DNA from: Myxococcales bacterium
GTDB lineage: Bacteria; Myxococcota_A; Bradymonadia; UBA7976; UBA1532
Direction of reading: 5' to 3'
NCBI GenBank assembly: GCA_020633555.1
Contig: JACKDL010000006.1
Span: forward strand, 124,001-188,000
Length of the DNA: 64,000 bases
Shown: piece by piece, positions 25,273 to 37,200 of the stretch
How the letters are laid out: each line of letters starts with the position of its first letter
Numbering within the stretch: the first letter of the stretch is position 1
Translations under genes and position numbers: made by a program
Notes under the pieces: model-generated
The model's database searches: none
What the model saw: only the letters and a program-made list of their open reading frames with translations
Told to the model about the DNA's origin: nothing

Positions 25273-28200
25273 ATGTCCGAGCGTAGGCGCGAGCTCTTCG
25301 AGGCGGTGATCCAGGACCCGAGCGACCGGGAGGCGAGCGACGCGCTCGAGCAGCTTCTCGTGGAGCAGGAAGAGTGGACTGATCTCGCGAACCTGCAGGT
25401 GCATCTCGCCGAGCACGCCGGCGATCCGTCCGAGGCTTCGGGGCGGCTGCGGCGGGGCGGCGAGATCGCCGAGACCCGGCTGGGCGATGCGCGGCGGGCG
25501 GTGGAGCTCTACGGGGCGTCGCTGGAGGGGGATCCGACGGGTGGCGTCGAGACCCTTGGCCGGATGCGCGCGCTGCTGGTCGGGCTCGAGGCCTGGGAGG
25601 ACTACCTCCAGGTGGGCGAGGCCGAGGCCGAGCGCACTGCGGACACTGGCGCCCGAGCGGCGCTGCTCACCGAGATGGGCGGCATCTTGGAGTCGCGGCT
25701 GGGCGACCCCGAGCGTGCCATCATCTGCTACCAGGCGGCTCTGGAGAGCGATCCGGGCCATGCCCCGGCCGGGCACGCCGCCCAGCGGATCTGCCGCGAT
25801 GCTGGCGCCCACGAGATGCTGGCTCAGCTTCTGGACTTCGAGCTCGCGCGGACGGAGGACCCGGACCGTCGGGCGGACATCCTGGCTGAGCTGGGCAACT
25901 TGCTGTTGAACCAGCTCGATCAGGCCGAGATGGCTCAGGTGGCCTTCAGTTCGCTGCTCGAGCTGCGCCCAGACGACGTGGGCGCCAAGGCGGTGCTGGA
26001 GAGCCTGGGGGGCTTGCCCGTCGAGGCGGAGCCCGCCGCCGACGAGATCCCGGACTCGGAGACGCAGGCCGAGGCCGAGGGCGAGCCTGCTGAGGTGGAG
26101 GCGGAGGCCGAGGGCGAGCCTGCCGAGGTGGAGGCCGAGGCTGAGGCTGAGGCCGCGTCTGCTGAGCCGGAGGACGAGCCCGCTGAGGCGGAGGACGAGC
26201 CCGCTGAGGCGGAGGCTGGCGCCGACGCTGGGGATGAGGTCCAGGGGCTCGAGGCGGACGGCGAGTTGGCGGCGGAGGGCGATGCGTCCGCTGACCTGGA
26301 CGCGGCGGACAGCGCGGCGGCCGAGGACGAGCCCGAGGTCGAGCCGCCCGCCGAGGAGCCACAGGCCGTCGAGGCGCCTGCGGACGTGGCCGCGCGCATC
26401 GAGGCGCTGCGGGCCGCCGCCGCTGAGGTCGAGGGTGACGCCCGGGTGGCGCTGCTGATCGAGGCTGCCGAGGTGTCGGCGGCGGCCGGTGGGGCGGGCC
26501 CCCTGGCCGAGATCTACCTGCAAGCGGCGCGGCTGGCCCCGACCGACGTGACCCTCTACTGGAAGGTCGGCGCCAGGCTGGCGGAGGCGCCCGAGAGCGT
26601 GCGCGCGGCCATCAACGCGGGGCTCGAGGCCGCGGCCGAGGGGGCTGAGCCCGAGTACCAGCCGGTCTTGAGCGCCCACCAGATGCTCTTCGCGGCCGCC
26701 GCCATGGGCGACTCGAAGGGCGTGGATTTCAAGCTCCGCGATCTGGCGCGGAAGTCCGGTGATCCCGCCCTGGATGATTGGCAGGTTCAGCGGCTGATCG
26801 AGACCGACAAGTGGCGCAACGTGCAGCAAATCCTCGCCGATCGCGCGGGTGGGTCACCCGCCGACGCGCGGGTGCAGGCGCTGCGCGAGATGGCGATCCT
26901 GGCCGAGGCGCGCGCCAACGACGTGGGCAAGGCGGCCGACTTCTGGCGTCAGGTCCATCAGACGGACCGCACGGACCCCGAGGCTCGCAAGTCGCTCGTC
27001 CGCCTCTACCCGCTCGTCGAGAAGTGGAAGGAGTACGCGGATGTCCTCGAGCTCGAGGTCGAGGCCATCCCGGAGCATGAGGTCGCCGCCAAGGTCGCCG
27101 GCCTCCGCGAGCTGATCGCCGTCCACTCGGAGCACCTGCGGGGTGACAAGAAGGTCGTCGACTTCTACGAGGTCCTGCACACGCTCGACCCGGACGACGA
27201 GGCCGCGGTCGAGGTGCTCGCCGAGAAGTACGAGGGCATGCGCAAGTGGCCGAACCTGATCGAGCTGCTCGAGCAGCAGGCCGGGCGGGCGGTGGGCGCG
27301 GCGCGCACTGCGGTGCTGGTGCGGATCGCGCAGCTCTATGCGGACAAGCTCCGCAACCAGGCCGAGGCGACCACCGCCTTCGAGACGGTGCTGGCTGAGG
27401 ATCCCGAGAACGCCGAGGCCCTCGAGGCCCTCGACGGCATGTACGAGAAGCGGCGGGACTGGGACAACCTGGTCGAGATCCGCCGCAAGCGCGCAGACAT
27501 GTCCGAGGACGCGGCAGGACGGCTGGCGGCCTACAAGGAGTTGGCCGACTACGCGACCAAGAAGATCCGCCGGCCGAACATCTGCCTCGCCCTGTGGGAG
27601 CAGGTCCGCGAGATCGCCCCGGGCGACAAGGACGCGCTGAGCGCCTTGGTGGACTTCTACGAGCAGGACAAGAACTGGGAGGCCCTGACCGAGGCCATCG
27701 ACGAGCTGGTGGATCAGGAGCCCGACGACAACGCGCGCGCCGAGCTGCTGCAGAAGGCGGGCATCGTCCTCCAGGATCGCATCCAGGATCAGCCCCGGGC
27801 CGTCGACGCGTGGAAGCGGTTGCTCGCGATCGATCCCGAGCACCGCCGGGCGGGCGACAGCCTGAAGAAGGCGCTCATCGACCTGGGCGAGTGGGACGAG
27901 CTGCAGGCCTTCTTCGGGGAGCGTGCCCGCTGGGATGAGCTGGTGCGGATCCTCGAGGGTCAGGTTGGCGTCCAGGACGACGACACCGTGAAGATCGACC
28001 TGCTGTTCCGTTCGGCCAGCATCTGGCGGGACGAGATCGGGCAGCAGGATCGCGCGGTGCGGTCGCTGGAGCGGGTGCTGCAGATCGAGCCCGAGAACCT
28101 GGCCGGTGCCCGGGCCCTGGAGCCCATCTACGAGGAGAACAGCGACTACCGGAAGCTCGCCGGGGTCCTCGAGGTGCTGCTGAACCACGAGGAGGATCCC

Positions 28201-31200
28201 GCTGAGCGTCGGGGCCTCATGCTGCGCAGTGCGCAGCTCAACGAGCAGCACCTGCGCAACGTCGAGGCTGCCTTCGAGTGGACCCGCCGGGTCGTCGAAG
28301 AGCACCCGGGCGATGCCGATGCGCACGCTGAGCTGGAGCGCCTGGGCGGGCTGACGCGGCAGTGGGGTGTCGTCCACGACGAGCTCGTCGGCGCCCTCGG
28401 GCGGATCCAGATGGGCGAGGGGGGCGACGACGCCGAGTCGGCGCAGCTCCGGGTACAGCTCACCCTGGCCCGGATCCTCGATGAGGAGATGGGTGCCCTC
28501 GAAGACGCCCTGTCGCGCTACCACGAGGCGTTGGATCTCGAGCCCGAGAACACACAGGCGCTGGACGCGGTGGAGGCCCTCTACACCCGGATGGCCAACT
28601 GGCCGGAGTTGCTGGGGATTCTGGATCGCAAGCTGGCCGTTGCGGACGACGTGGCCCAGCGCAAGGCGCTGCTTCGCAAGCAGGGGACCATCTACGAGGA
28701 GCAGCTTGACGACGCGGCCTCTGCGGTCGAGCGCTACCGGAGCATCGTCGCCGAGGACGATGGGGATCTTGAGGCCCTTGAGTCGCTGCACCGACTGTAC
28801 GAGCAGAGCGAGCAGTACGACGAGCTCCACGACGTCCTGCTGCGTGAGCTGCAGATCGCCAACCTCGGTGAGGGTGGGGATCCCGTCGCGCTGAAGATGG
28901 CGGTGGGGCAGATCGAGCTCACCTACCTGGGCCGCACCGCCGACGCCGTGCGCCAGTTCCGCGACATCCTGGAGTCGGATCCGGAGCACGAGGGCGCCCG
29001 CGTTGCCCTCGAGGGGCTGCTGGACGATCCGGAGCATCGGGCGAGCGCGGCGATCATCCTGGAGCCCATCTATCAGGCTCAGCGGGACTGGGAGGCCTTG
29101 GCGCGCGGCCTCGAGATCCGGCTGGAGGAGACCGCAGAGATCGAGCGGCGGGTCGAGCTGCTCGAGCGGATCGGCACCCTCCACGTGGAGCGCACGGCCG
29201 ATATCACGCGGGCCTTCGACGCCTTCGCCCGCATGCTCAGGGAGACGCCCGACAGCCGCATCGCGCTGCAGAAGCTGACGGAGCTGGCGGACGCCGGTGA
29301 CGGGTGGGCCGCGCTGTCGGGGTTGCTCGAGGAGGTGATCCCCGACGTCAGCGACGAGGTGCTCGCGCAGGGCCTTCTGGGCCGGCTGGCGGAGGTCTAC
29401 GAGGTCCGCCTGGCGGACGTGGATCAGGCCATCGACGCCCACCGCCGCGTGCTGGATCTGGCGCCCGAGGATCAGGCGTCCATCGGGGCGTTGGATCGCC
29501 TGTACCAGCGCAGCCAGCAGTGGCCCGAGCTGCTCTCGATCTACCGCCGCAAGCTGGAGCTGTTGGGTGAGGAGGCCGAGGGCCGCGAGGCCCTGCAGTT
29601 CCAGATCGCCGAGCTGCTCGAGAACATGCTGGGCGACGCGCATGAGGCCATCCAGACGTACCAGGACATCCTGAGCGTCGCCCCCGAGAACGGGCGGGCG
29701 CTGACCGCCGTGGCGCGGCTGTACGCCCAGGAGGAGATGTGGGCGGAGCTGGCTGACGCCCTCAACCGGCAGCTCGAGCTGGCCGACGATGAGGCGGATC
29801 GCATCGAGTTGCGGACCCGGCTGGGTCTGCTGCGTGAGCAGCAGCTCGGCAACGTCGAGCTGGCCATTGAGACCTACCGCGCGGTGCTGGACACCGATCC
29901 CACCAACGCGCAGGTGATCGACGCCCTGGAGCGGTTGATCCACGAGCCCGAGCAGCGCGCGGCCGTGGCGGACATGCTGGAGCCGATCTACGAGCGGCAG
30001 GACCAGTGGTCGAAGCTGATCGAGGTCTTCGAGATTCAGCGGGAGGAGTCCGTCGACGCCCACCGGAAGGTGGAGCTGCTGCACCGCATCGCCGGGCTGC
30101 ACCAGGATCGCGGCGGTGACGCGCCCGAGGCGTTCCGCACCTATGCCCGTGCCTTCCAGGTGGCGCCGGGAGACGAGCGCACCATCGGGCACCTGCACCG
30201 GATTGCCGAGGCCCTGGGCCTGTGGGCCGAGCTGGTGGATGTGTACCGCGGTCAGGTCTACGACATCACCGACATGGCGGTGGCCACCGCGGTCCACAAG
30301 CGGGTGGCCAAGGTCTTGCTCGTTCAGGTGGGCGATGTCGAAGGGGCCCGCGGGCACTACGAGGCGGCCTACGAGAACGACGACACGGATCTCGAGGTCA
30401 TCGGCGCACTGGAGGAGATCTACAAGCAGACCGCCCAGTGGCACGAGCTGGTGGCCGTCTTGCAGCGCAAGAGCGAGCTGACGGACGAAGTGCAGGGCAA
30501 GAAGGACCTGTTCTTCCAGATCTCGGCCATCTACGAGGACATGCTCGGCGACCAGGAGCGGGCGGTCGAGAGCTTCCTGGCGGTGCTGGCCGTCGACGAG
30601 GTCGACCCCAGCGCCCTGGACGCGCTGGAGCGGATCTACATGGCGCTCGAGCGCTGGGAGGATCTGCTCGACGTGCTGCAGAAGAAGGCCTCTCTGCAGA
30701 CCGAGCTGAGCGCCAAGAAGGACATCTACTACGTCATCGGCCTGGCCTATGAGCAGGAGCTCGAGGACCTGCAGCGCGCGGTCGAGACGTACACCCAGAT
30801 CTTGGCGTGGGACGAGACGGATCAGCGGGCGCTTGAGGCGCTGGACCTGCTGTACCAGCGCATGGAGAGCTGGGAGGACCTGCTCGAGGTGCTGGCGCGG
30901 CGGGTCGAGACCGCCGAGGACCCGGAGGCGCAGCTCGGGCTGCGGCACCGCGTGGCGCGGCTGCACGAGGTGGAGCTGGATCATCCCGCGAAGGCCATCG
31001 AGCACGACGCGGCGATCCTGGCCGACGCGCCGGAGCATGAGCCGACCCTGCAGGCCCTGGAGCACCTGGTCCGCAGCGATCGACAGGCCCGCCAGGCGGC
31101 GGGGGTGCTCGAGCCCGTGTTCACGGCGGCCGGCGCCTGGCCGCGCCTGATCCAGGTCTGGCGCGATCTGCTGGCCGTGGTGCAGGACGTCCCCGAGCGG

Positions 31201-34200
31201 GTGGCGCTGCTGCAGCGCATCGGCAAGGCCCACGAAGACATGCTGGCGGACAGCCAGGCGGCCTTCGGGGCGTACGGCGAGGCCCTGCGCGAGGATCCCA
31301 ACGTCCCGTCGATCCTGGAGGATCTGGAGCGGGTCGCGGGCTACGGCGGCCTGTGGGCCGAGCTGGTGGGTCTGCTGGAGGACGAGGTCCCGAACGTCAG
31401 CGATGAGCAGGCGGTGCTGGGCTTCTACCTGCGGTCGGCGCGGATCTTCGAGGAGGAGCTCTCGTCGAACGTCGAGGCCATCGAGCGCTTCCGCAGCGTG
31501 ATGGAGATCGACCCCGATCACGAGAAGGCCATCCTGGCCCTCGACCGCCTGTACCTGAAGGAGGGGATGTGGGCCGATCTGGCCGAAATTCTCCAGCTCG
31601 AGGTGGAGCGGGCCGAGGACACGGCGCGGGTGCCCCTGCTGCTGCGCCTCGGCGCCCTGTTTGAGAACAACCTGGAGGACGTGGTCCAGGCCATCGCGGC
31701 CTATCGGGACGTGCTGGACCTGCAGGCCCAACAGCCCGAGGCGGTGCAGGCCCTCGAGCGGATGTTCCAGGTGGGCTTCGAGCGGCCGGTCATCGGCGAG
31801 CTGCTGGAGCCGATCTACAGCGAGAATGAGGACTGGCCGCGGCTGCACGACCTGCTGACGGCGTTGCTGGAGCACCAGCTCCCCGGCGACGACCGCATGC
31901 GGGCGATGCACCGCCTGGCTGAGCTGTGCCTGGAGAAGCTGGGCGACGAGAGCCGGGGCTTCGACTGGTACGGGGCGGCCTTCAAGGAGGTCCCCGAGGA
32001 CGAGCACAGCCACCGGGAGCTGGCGCGGCTGGCCGGGGTCACCGGGCGGTGGCCGGACCTGGTGGTGGTGTACACCGAGGGCCTGCAGAAAACGCAGGAC
32101 CTGGAGCTGGTGCGGTCGCTGAGCCACGAGATGGCGACGCTGTACCGCGAGCGCCTGCAGGACGACGGCGCCGCCGAGACGATGTACCGGTACATCCTGG
32201 ACAACATCGACGACGTGGACGCCAAGGCCCTGCGCGGCCTGGACACGCTGTACGCCGAGCAGGAGCGCTGGCCGGAGCTGGTGGACATCCTGCGGCGCGA
32301 GGTGGACGCCACCTACGAGCCGGCCGAGCGGACCGCCTTCATGTTCCGCCTGGGGCAGACCCTCGAGGGACGCCTGGGGCAGATCGACGACGCGGTGGAC
32401 CAGTACACCGCCATCGTGGATGACGAGCCCACCCACGCGGGCGCACTGGACCGGTTGGAGCAGATCTACCTGGCCCAGCAGACCTGGGAGCCCCTGTTCG
32501 AGATCTACAACCGCAAGACGGAGATCGCGGCGGACGAGGGCGCCAAGGCCGAGCTGTACGCCCAGATGGCCAACCTGGCGGCGGAGTTCCTGGAGCGGCC
32601 CCATGACGCCATCGACCTGTGGAACCAGGTCCTGGAGATCCGTGGGGAGGATCCGGCGGCGCTGGTGGCGCTGGAGGGCCTGTACCAGGGCAACGAGAGC
32701 TGGCGCGACCTGGTCTCGGTGTGCGAGCGGCAGGTGAACCTGCTGCAGAACGACCCCGAGCGCGAGATCGCGCTGTACGCGAAGCTGGGCCGGGTCTGGG
32801 GCGACTACCTGGAGCGCGAGGAGAACGCGCTCGAGAACTGGCACGCGGTGCTGGAGCGTCGCCCCGAGGATCAGGAGGCGCTGTGGGCCGTCAAGGGCCT
32901 GTACGAGCGCACGAGCGACCACGAGAAGATCGCCGAGACCGATCACCGCCTGCTGGATCTGCTGGCGGCGGATGACGGTCGGCGCATCGACCTGTTCCGG
33001 CAGCTGGGGCAGCTCTACCAGGAGGCGCTGGAGAAGCCGGCGGACGCCATCTCGGCGTGGACCAACGTGCTGGCCATCGCGGCCTACGATCCCGAGGCCA
33101 TCGACGCCCTCGAGGAGCTGTACGCGGGCACGGAGGACTGGGCGAGCTGCGTGGAGATCCTGGACCGCAAGGCCGAGATCACCCAGGACCCCTACGACAA
33201 GGTCAGCATCCTGTTCCGCATCGCGGACATGTACCGCGAGCAGCTCGGGGACGCCGCCGGCGCCCAGTCGGCGCTGCGGCGGGTGCTCGAGGTCCAGCGG
33301 GACAGCCTGGATGCCTACGAGCAGCTCGAGACGCTGTACCAGGATGGCGAGCAGTGGGAGGACCTGGTCACCCTGCTGCTGGGGCGCTTGGAGCTGACCC
33401 AGGACGCCTTCGAGCGGCAGGAGGCCTTCCAGCGCATCGCGAAGACCTTCGAGCAGCGCCTGGGCCTGATCGACAACGCCTTCCTGGTGTTGGGGCAGGC
33501 CTTCGACGAGTCCCGTGACGACGAGCGCTTCGGCGATGAGCTGGAGCGGCTGGCGGGCGAGACCGGGCAGTGGACCGAGCTGGTCACGCTGTACGAGAAC
33601 GTGCTGCAGGCGATGGGCACCGTGCCCCAGAGCGTGCCGCTGCACCTGCGGGTGGCGGGCTGGTACGACACGAAGCTCGAGCAGGCCCAGCACGCCGGCA
33701 CCCACTACCAGTACGTGCTGGCCATCGAGCCCGAGAACGTCGCCGCCCTGACCGCCCTGGAGCTGTTGCTGGAGCGGTACCAGAACTGGCCCAAGGTGGC
33801 CGAGGTGCTCGAGAAGAAGGTCGAGCTGCTCATCGATCCCGAGGAGCGCAAGGCCAGCCTGCAGAAGCTCGCGCAGACCTACGAGAACCGTCTGGACCGG
33901 GCCGACGACGCCATCGAGGCCTACCGCCAGGTGGTGCAGATCGATGGCGGCGATCTGACGACCCTGCAGGCGCTGGAGCGCCTGTTCACCTTCCGGCAGC
34001 GCTGGGAAGAGCTGGTCGAGGTGCTTGAGCAGCAGGCGGCGGTCCTCACCGAGGACCACGCCATCGTCGAGAACCACCTGACGGTGGGCGAGCTGTTCGA
34101 GACGCGGCTGGGTGCGCCCGAGCGGGCCATCGACGCCTACAACCAGGCGCTGGGGGTCGACGACAAGAACCTGGACGCCATGAAGGCGCTCGAGAAGCTC

Positions 34201-37200
34201 TACACCCAGCAGGACCGCTGGCACGAGCTGCTGGACATCTACGAGATGATGCTCCAGGTGACCACGGACGACGCCGCGAAGCTGGGGATCTACAGCCGCA
34301 TCGCGATGATCCAGGAGCAGGAGCTCAGCGACGTCCACGCCACCATCGACACCTACGAGAAGATGGCGGTGGTCAACCCGGCAGACGGCGCCTCGATGCG
34401 GGCGCTCGATCGCCTGTACCGGGACACGGAGCGCTGGGACGACCTGGCCGACGCCTACGAGCGGCACCTTGAGCACGCGCAGGGGGATGCGGATCGCATC
34501 GCCGTGCGGACCGCCCTGGCGGCGCTGTACCGCGGGCCGATCAGCGATCACAACAAGGCCATCGACGCCCTGAAGCCCGTGCTGGACATCGACCCCAACC
34601 ACCGGCCGACCCTGGCCGCGCTGGGGGCGCTGTACGCCGAGGTGGAGGACTGGCACGCCTGCATCGACGCGCTGGCCCGTGAGTCGCACCTGATCCACGA
34701 CCGCAGCGAGCTGCTGGATCGCCAGTGCCAGGTCGGCCGCATCTTCCAGGAGAAGGTGGGGGATCTGGAGCAGGCGGATCGCTGGTTCCACAGCGCCCTG
34801 GAGCACGACCCGAACCACCTGCCGGCCCTGGATGCCCTGAAGGACATCTATGAGCAGCGCGGCGAGTACAACGAGGTGGTCCGCGTTCGGAAGATGATGG
34901 AGGCCGCCACCCGCAGCTTCCCCGAGAAGGCGGTGCACCTGTTCGCCATCGGCGCGGTGTACGACAAGCACCTGGGCGACCGGATCACGGCCATCGACTT
35001 CTACGAGCAGGCGATGGACCTGGATCCGCAGAACGTCGAGGCCGCGCAGCCGCTGATCGCGGTGTACTGGGAGGACAAGCGCTGGGAGCGCGCCGAGCCG
35101 CTGCTGGACCTGACCCTGGCGAAGCTGGGGCCGCAGATGGAGCTGCGCGATCAGCAGCACCTGCACTACCGGCTGGGCTTCGTCTGCGAGAAGCTCCACA
35201 AGGAAGAGAAGGCGCTCACGCACTACCGGCACGCCTACGAGCTGGACAGCACCCACCTGCCCACGCTGCAGGGCATGGGCGAGCTGCTGTTCCACCGCGA
35301 GGACTGGGATCGGGCCTTCAAGATCTTCCAGACGATGCTGGTCCACCACCGCGAGGGCCTGGCGCCCGAGGCCATCGTTGAGATCTTCAACCGGCAGGGG
35401 GTCATCAAGCTGAAGGTGGGCGAACGTCGCAAGGCGCTGGACTTCTTCCGCAAGGCGCTGGATCTGGAGCCCAACCACCGCAGCACGTTGGAGCGGATGG
35501 TGGCGCTGCACGAGGCCCAGGGCGACTGGGACGACGTGGTGCACTACCGCCGGCAGCTGGTGAACCTGCTGGAGGACGGGCAGGAGAAGTTCCAGGGCCT
35601 GATGGCCATCGGCGAGGTGCTGCACGAGCAGATGCGCAACACCCGCCTGGCCATCGAGGCCTTCGAGCAGGCGCTGGCCGTGGAGCCCAGCTCGAAGCTG
35701 GTGCTGAGCAAGCTGCTCACCATCCACGAGGAGGCGGGCAACTGGGATCAGGCCGTTCAGGTGCTGACCCAGCTCGCCGAGATGGAGGCCGACGCCAAGC
35801 GGCAGGCGAAGTACTTCTACGCCGTGGGCGCCATCCAGCGGGACTACCTGAAGGACGCCTTCACGGCGGTGCGCACCTTCGACAAGGCCCTGGACGCGGA
35901 TCCGAGCATGCTCAAGGCCTTCCAGGCCATCGACAAGGTGCTCACCGACGCCCGGGACTTCGAGCGGCAGGATCGCTACTACCGCAAGATGCTGAAGCGG
36001 GCGACGGAGGCCCAGCTCGACAACGCGCTGGTGGTGAAGCTGGCCAAGGCCCTCGGCGAGATCAACCGCTCGCGGCTGCAGAAGTACGACGAGGCCATCA
36101 AGGCCTACAAGATCGCGCTGGCCAAGAACCCGCAGGACACGGACGTCCACGGGATCGTGGCGCAGCTCTATGAGCTGGAGGGGCGGGCCGACAAGGCCAT
36201 CGCCGAGTACTACAAGCTCATCGAGCTCAACCCGCGCAACATCGAGAGCTACCAGAACCTGCGCCGGCTGTTCATGGACAGCCAGCGGTTCGACGAGGCC
36301 TGGTGTGTCTGCCAGGTGCTCACCGTGCTGGGGCAGGCGAGCCCCGACGAGCGGGCCTTCTACGAGAAGTACCGGTCGCGGACGCTGACCCAGGCCCGGC
36401 GGCCGCTGGATGCGCAGCACTGGGCGCTGATCAACCACCCGCAGAAGAGTGCGCTGCTGGATCAGCTCTTCATGCGGTTGTACCGGCACACCGTCCCGCT
36501 GATGGTGATGACCCACAAGCAGCTCGGCCTGCACAAGCGGCGGGATCTGATCGATCCGAACGAGCAGACGCCGTTCAACAACGTGCTGGGCTACGCGGCC
36601 AACATCACCCGGCTGCAGCGGCTGGAGTGCTACAAGGCGCCGGACGGCGCGGCCGGGGTGCAGTCGGTGAACCTGAACCCGCCGGCGATGAAGATCGGGG
36701 CGGATCTGCTGAGCGGCCGGAACCTGCAGGAGTTGGCGTTCATCACGTCGAAGCAGCTGTACCTGATGGGCCAGCAGCACTTCCTGGCCACCATCGACAA
36801 CAGCTACGAGACGCGGAAGAACCGGCTGCAGAGCATCGTCTACACGCTGATCAAGACCATCAACCCGCAGGCGTCGGTGCCGTTCCACGACGAGGGGCTG
36901 CTGCAGCACTTCGCCCAACTGCCGGCGCCCGAGCTGAACGAGATGGCCAAGCTGATCCAGAAGATGCAGGCCAACCCGCAGCAGCACCTGAACGTCAGCA
37001 AGTGGCTGGAGATGATGGAGCACTCGGCCAACCGGCTGGGCCTGGTGCTGGCCAACGACGTGAAGTCGGCCATGCAGGTCATCCGCAACGAGACGGGCAC
37101 CTTCAGCAAGGCGCCCACCCAGGACCGCATCCGCGAGCTGGTGCTCTTCGCCCTGTCGGAGAACTACTTCCAGCTCCGGAAGGCCCTGGGCCTGGCCATC

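Noticed and set aside
26854..37023. A 3389-residue open frame on the minus strand opposite the TPR giant
   Set aside because: High GC keeps stop codons rare in the antisense frame; the product is low-complexity His/Leu/Gln/Val-rich with no domain, while the plus strand encodes regular TPRs. Same reasoning removes the long antisense frames over mutS, the MopE genes and the carboxylase.
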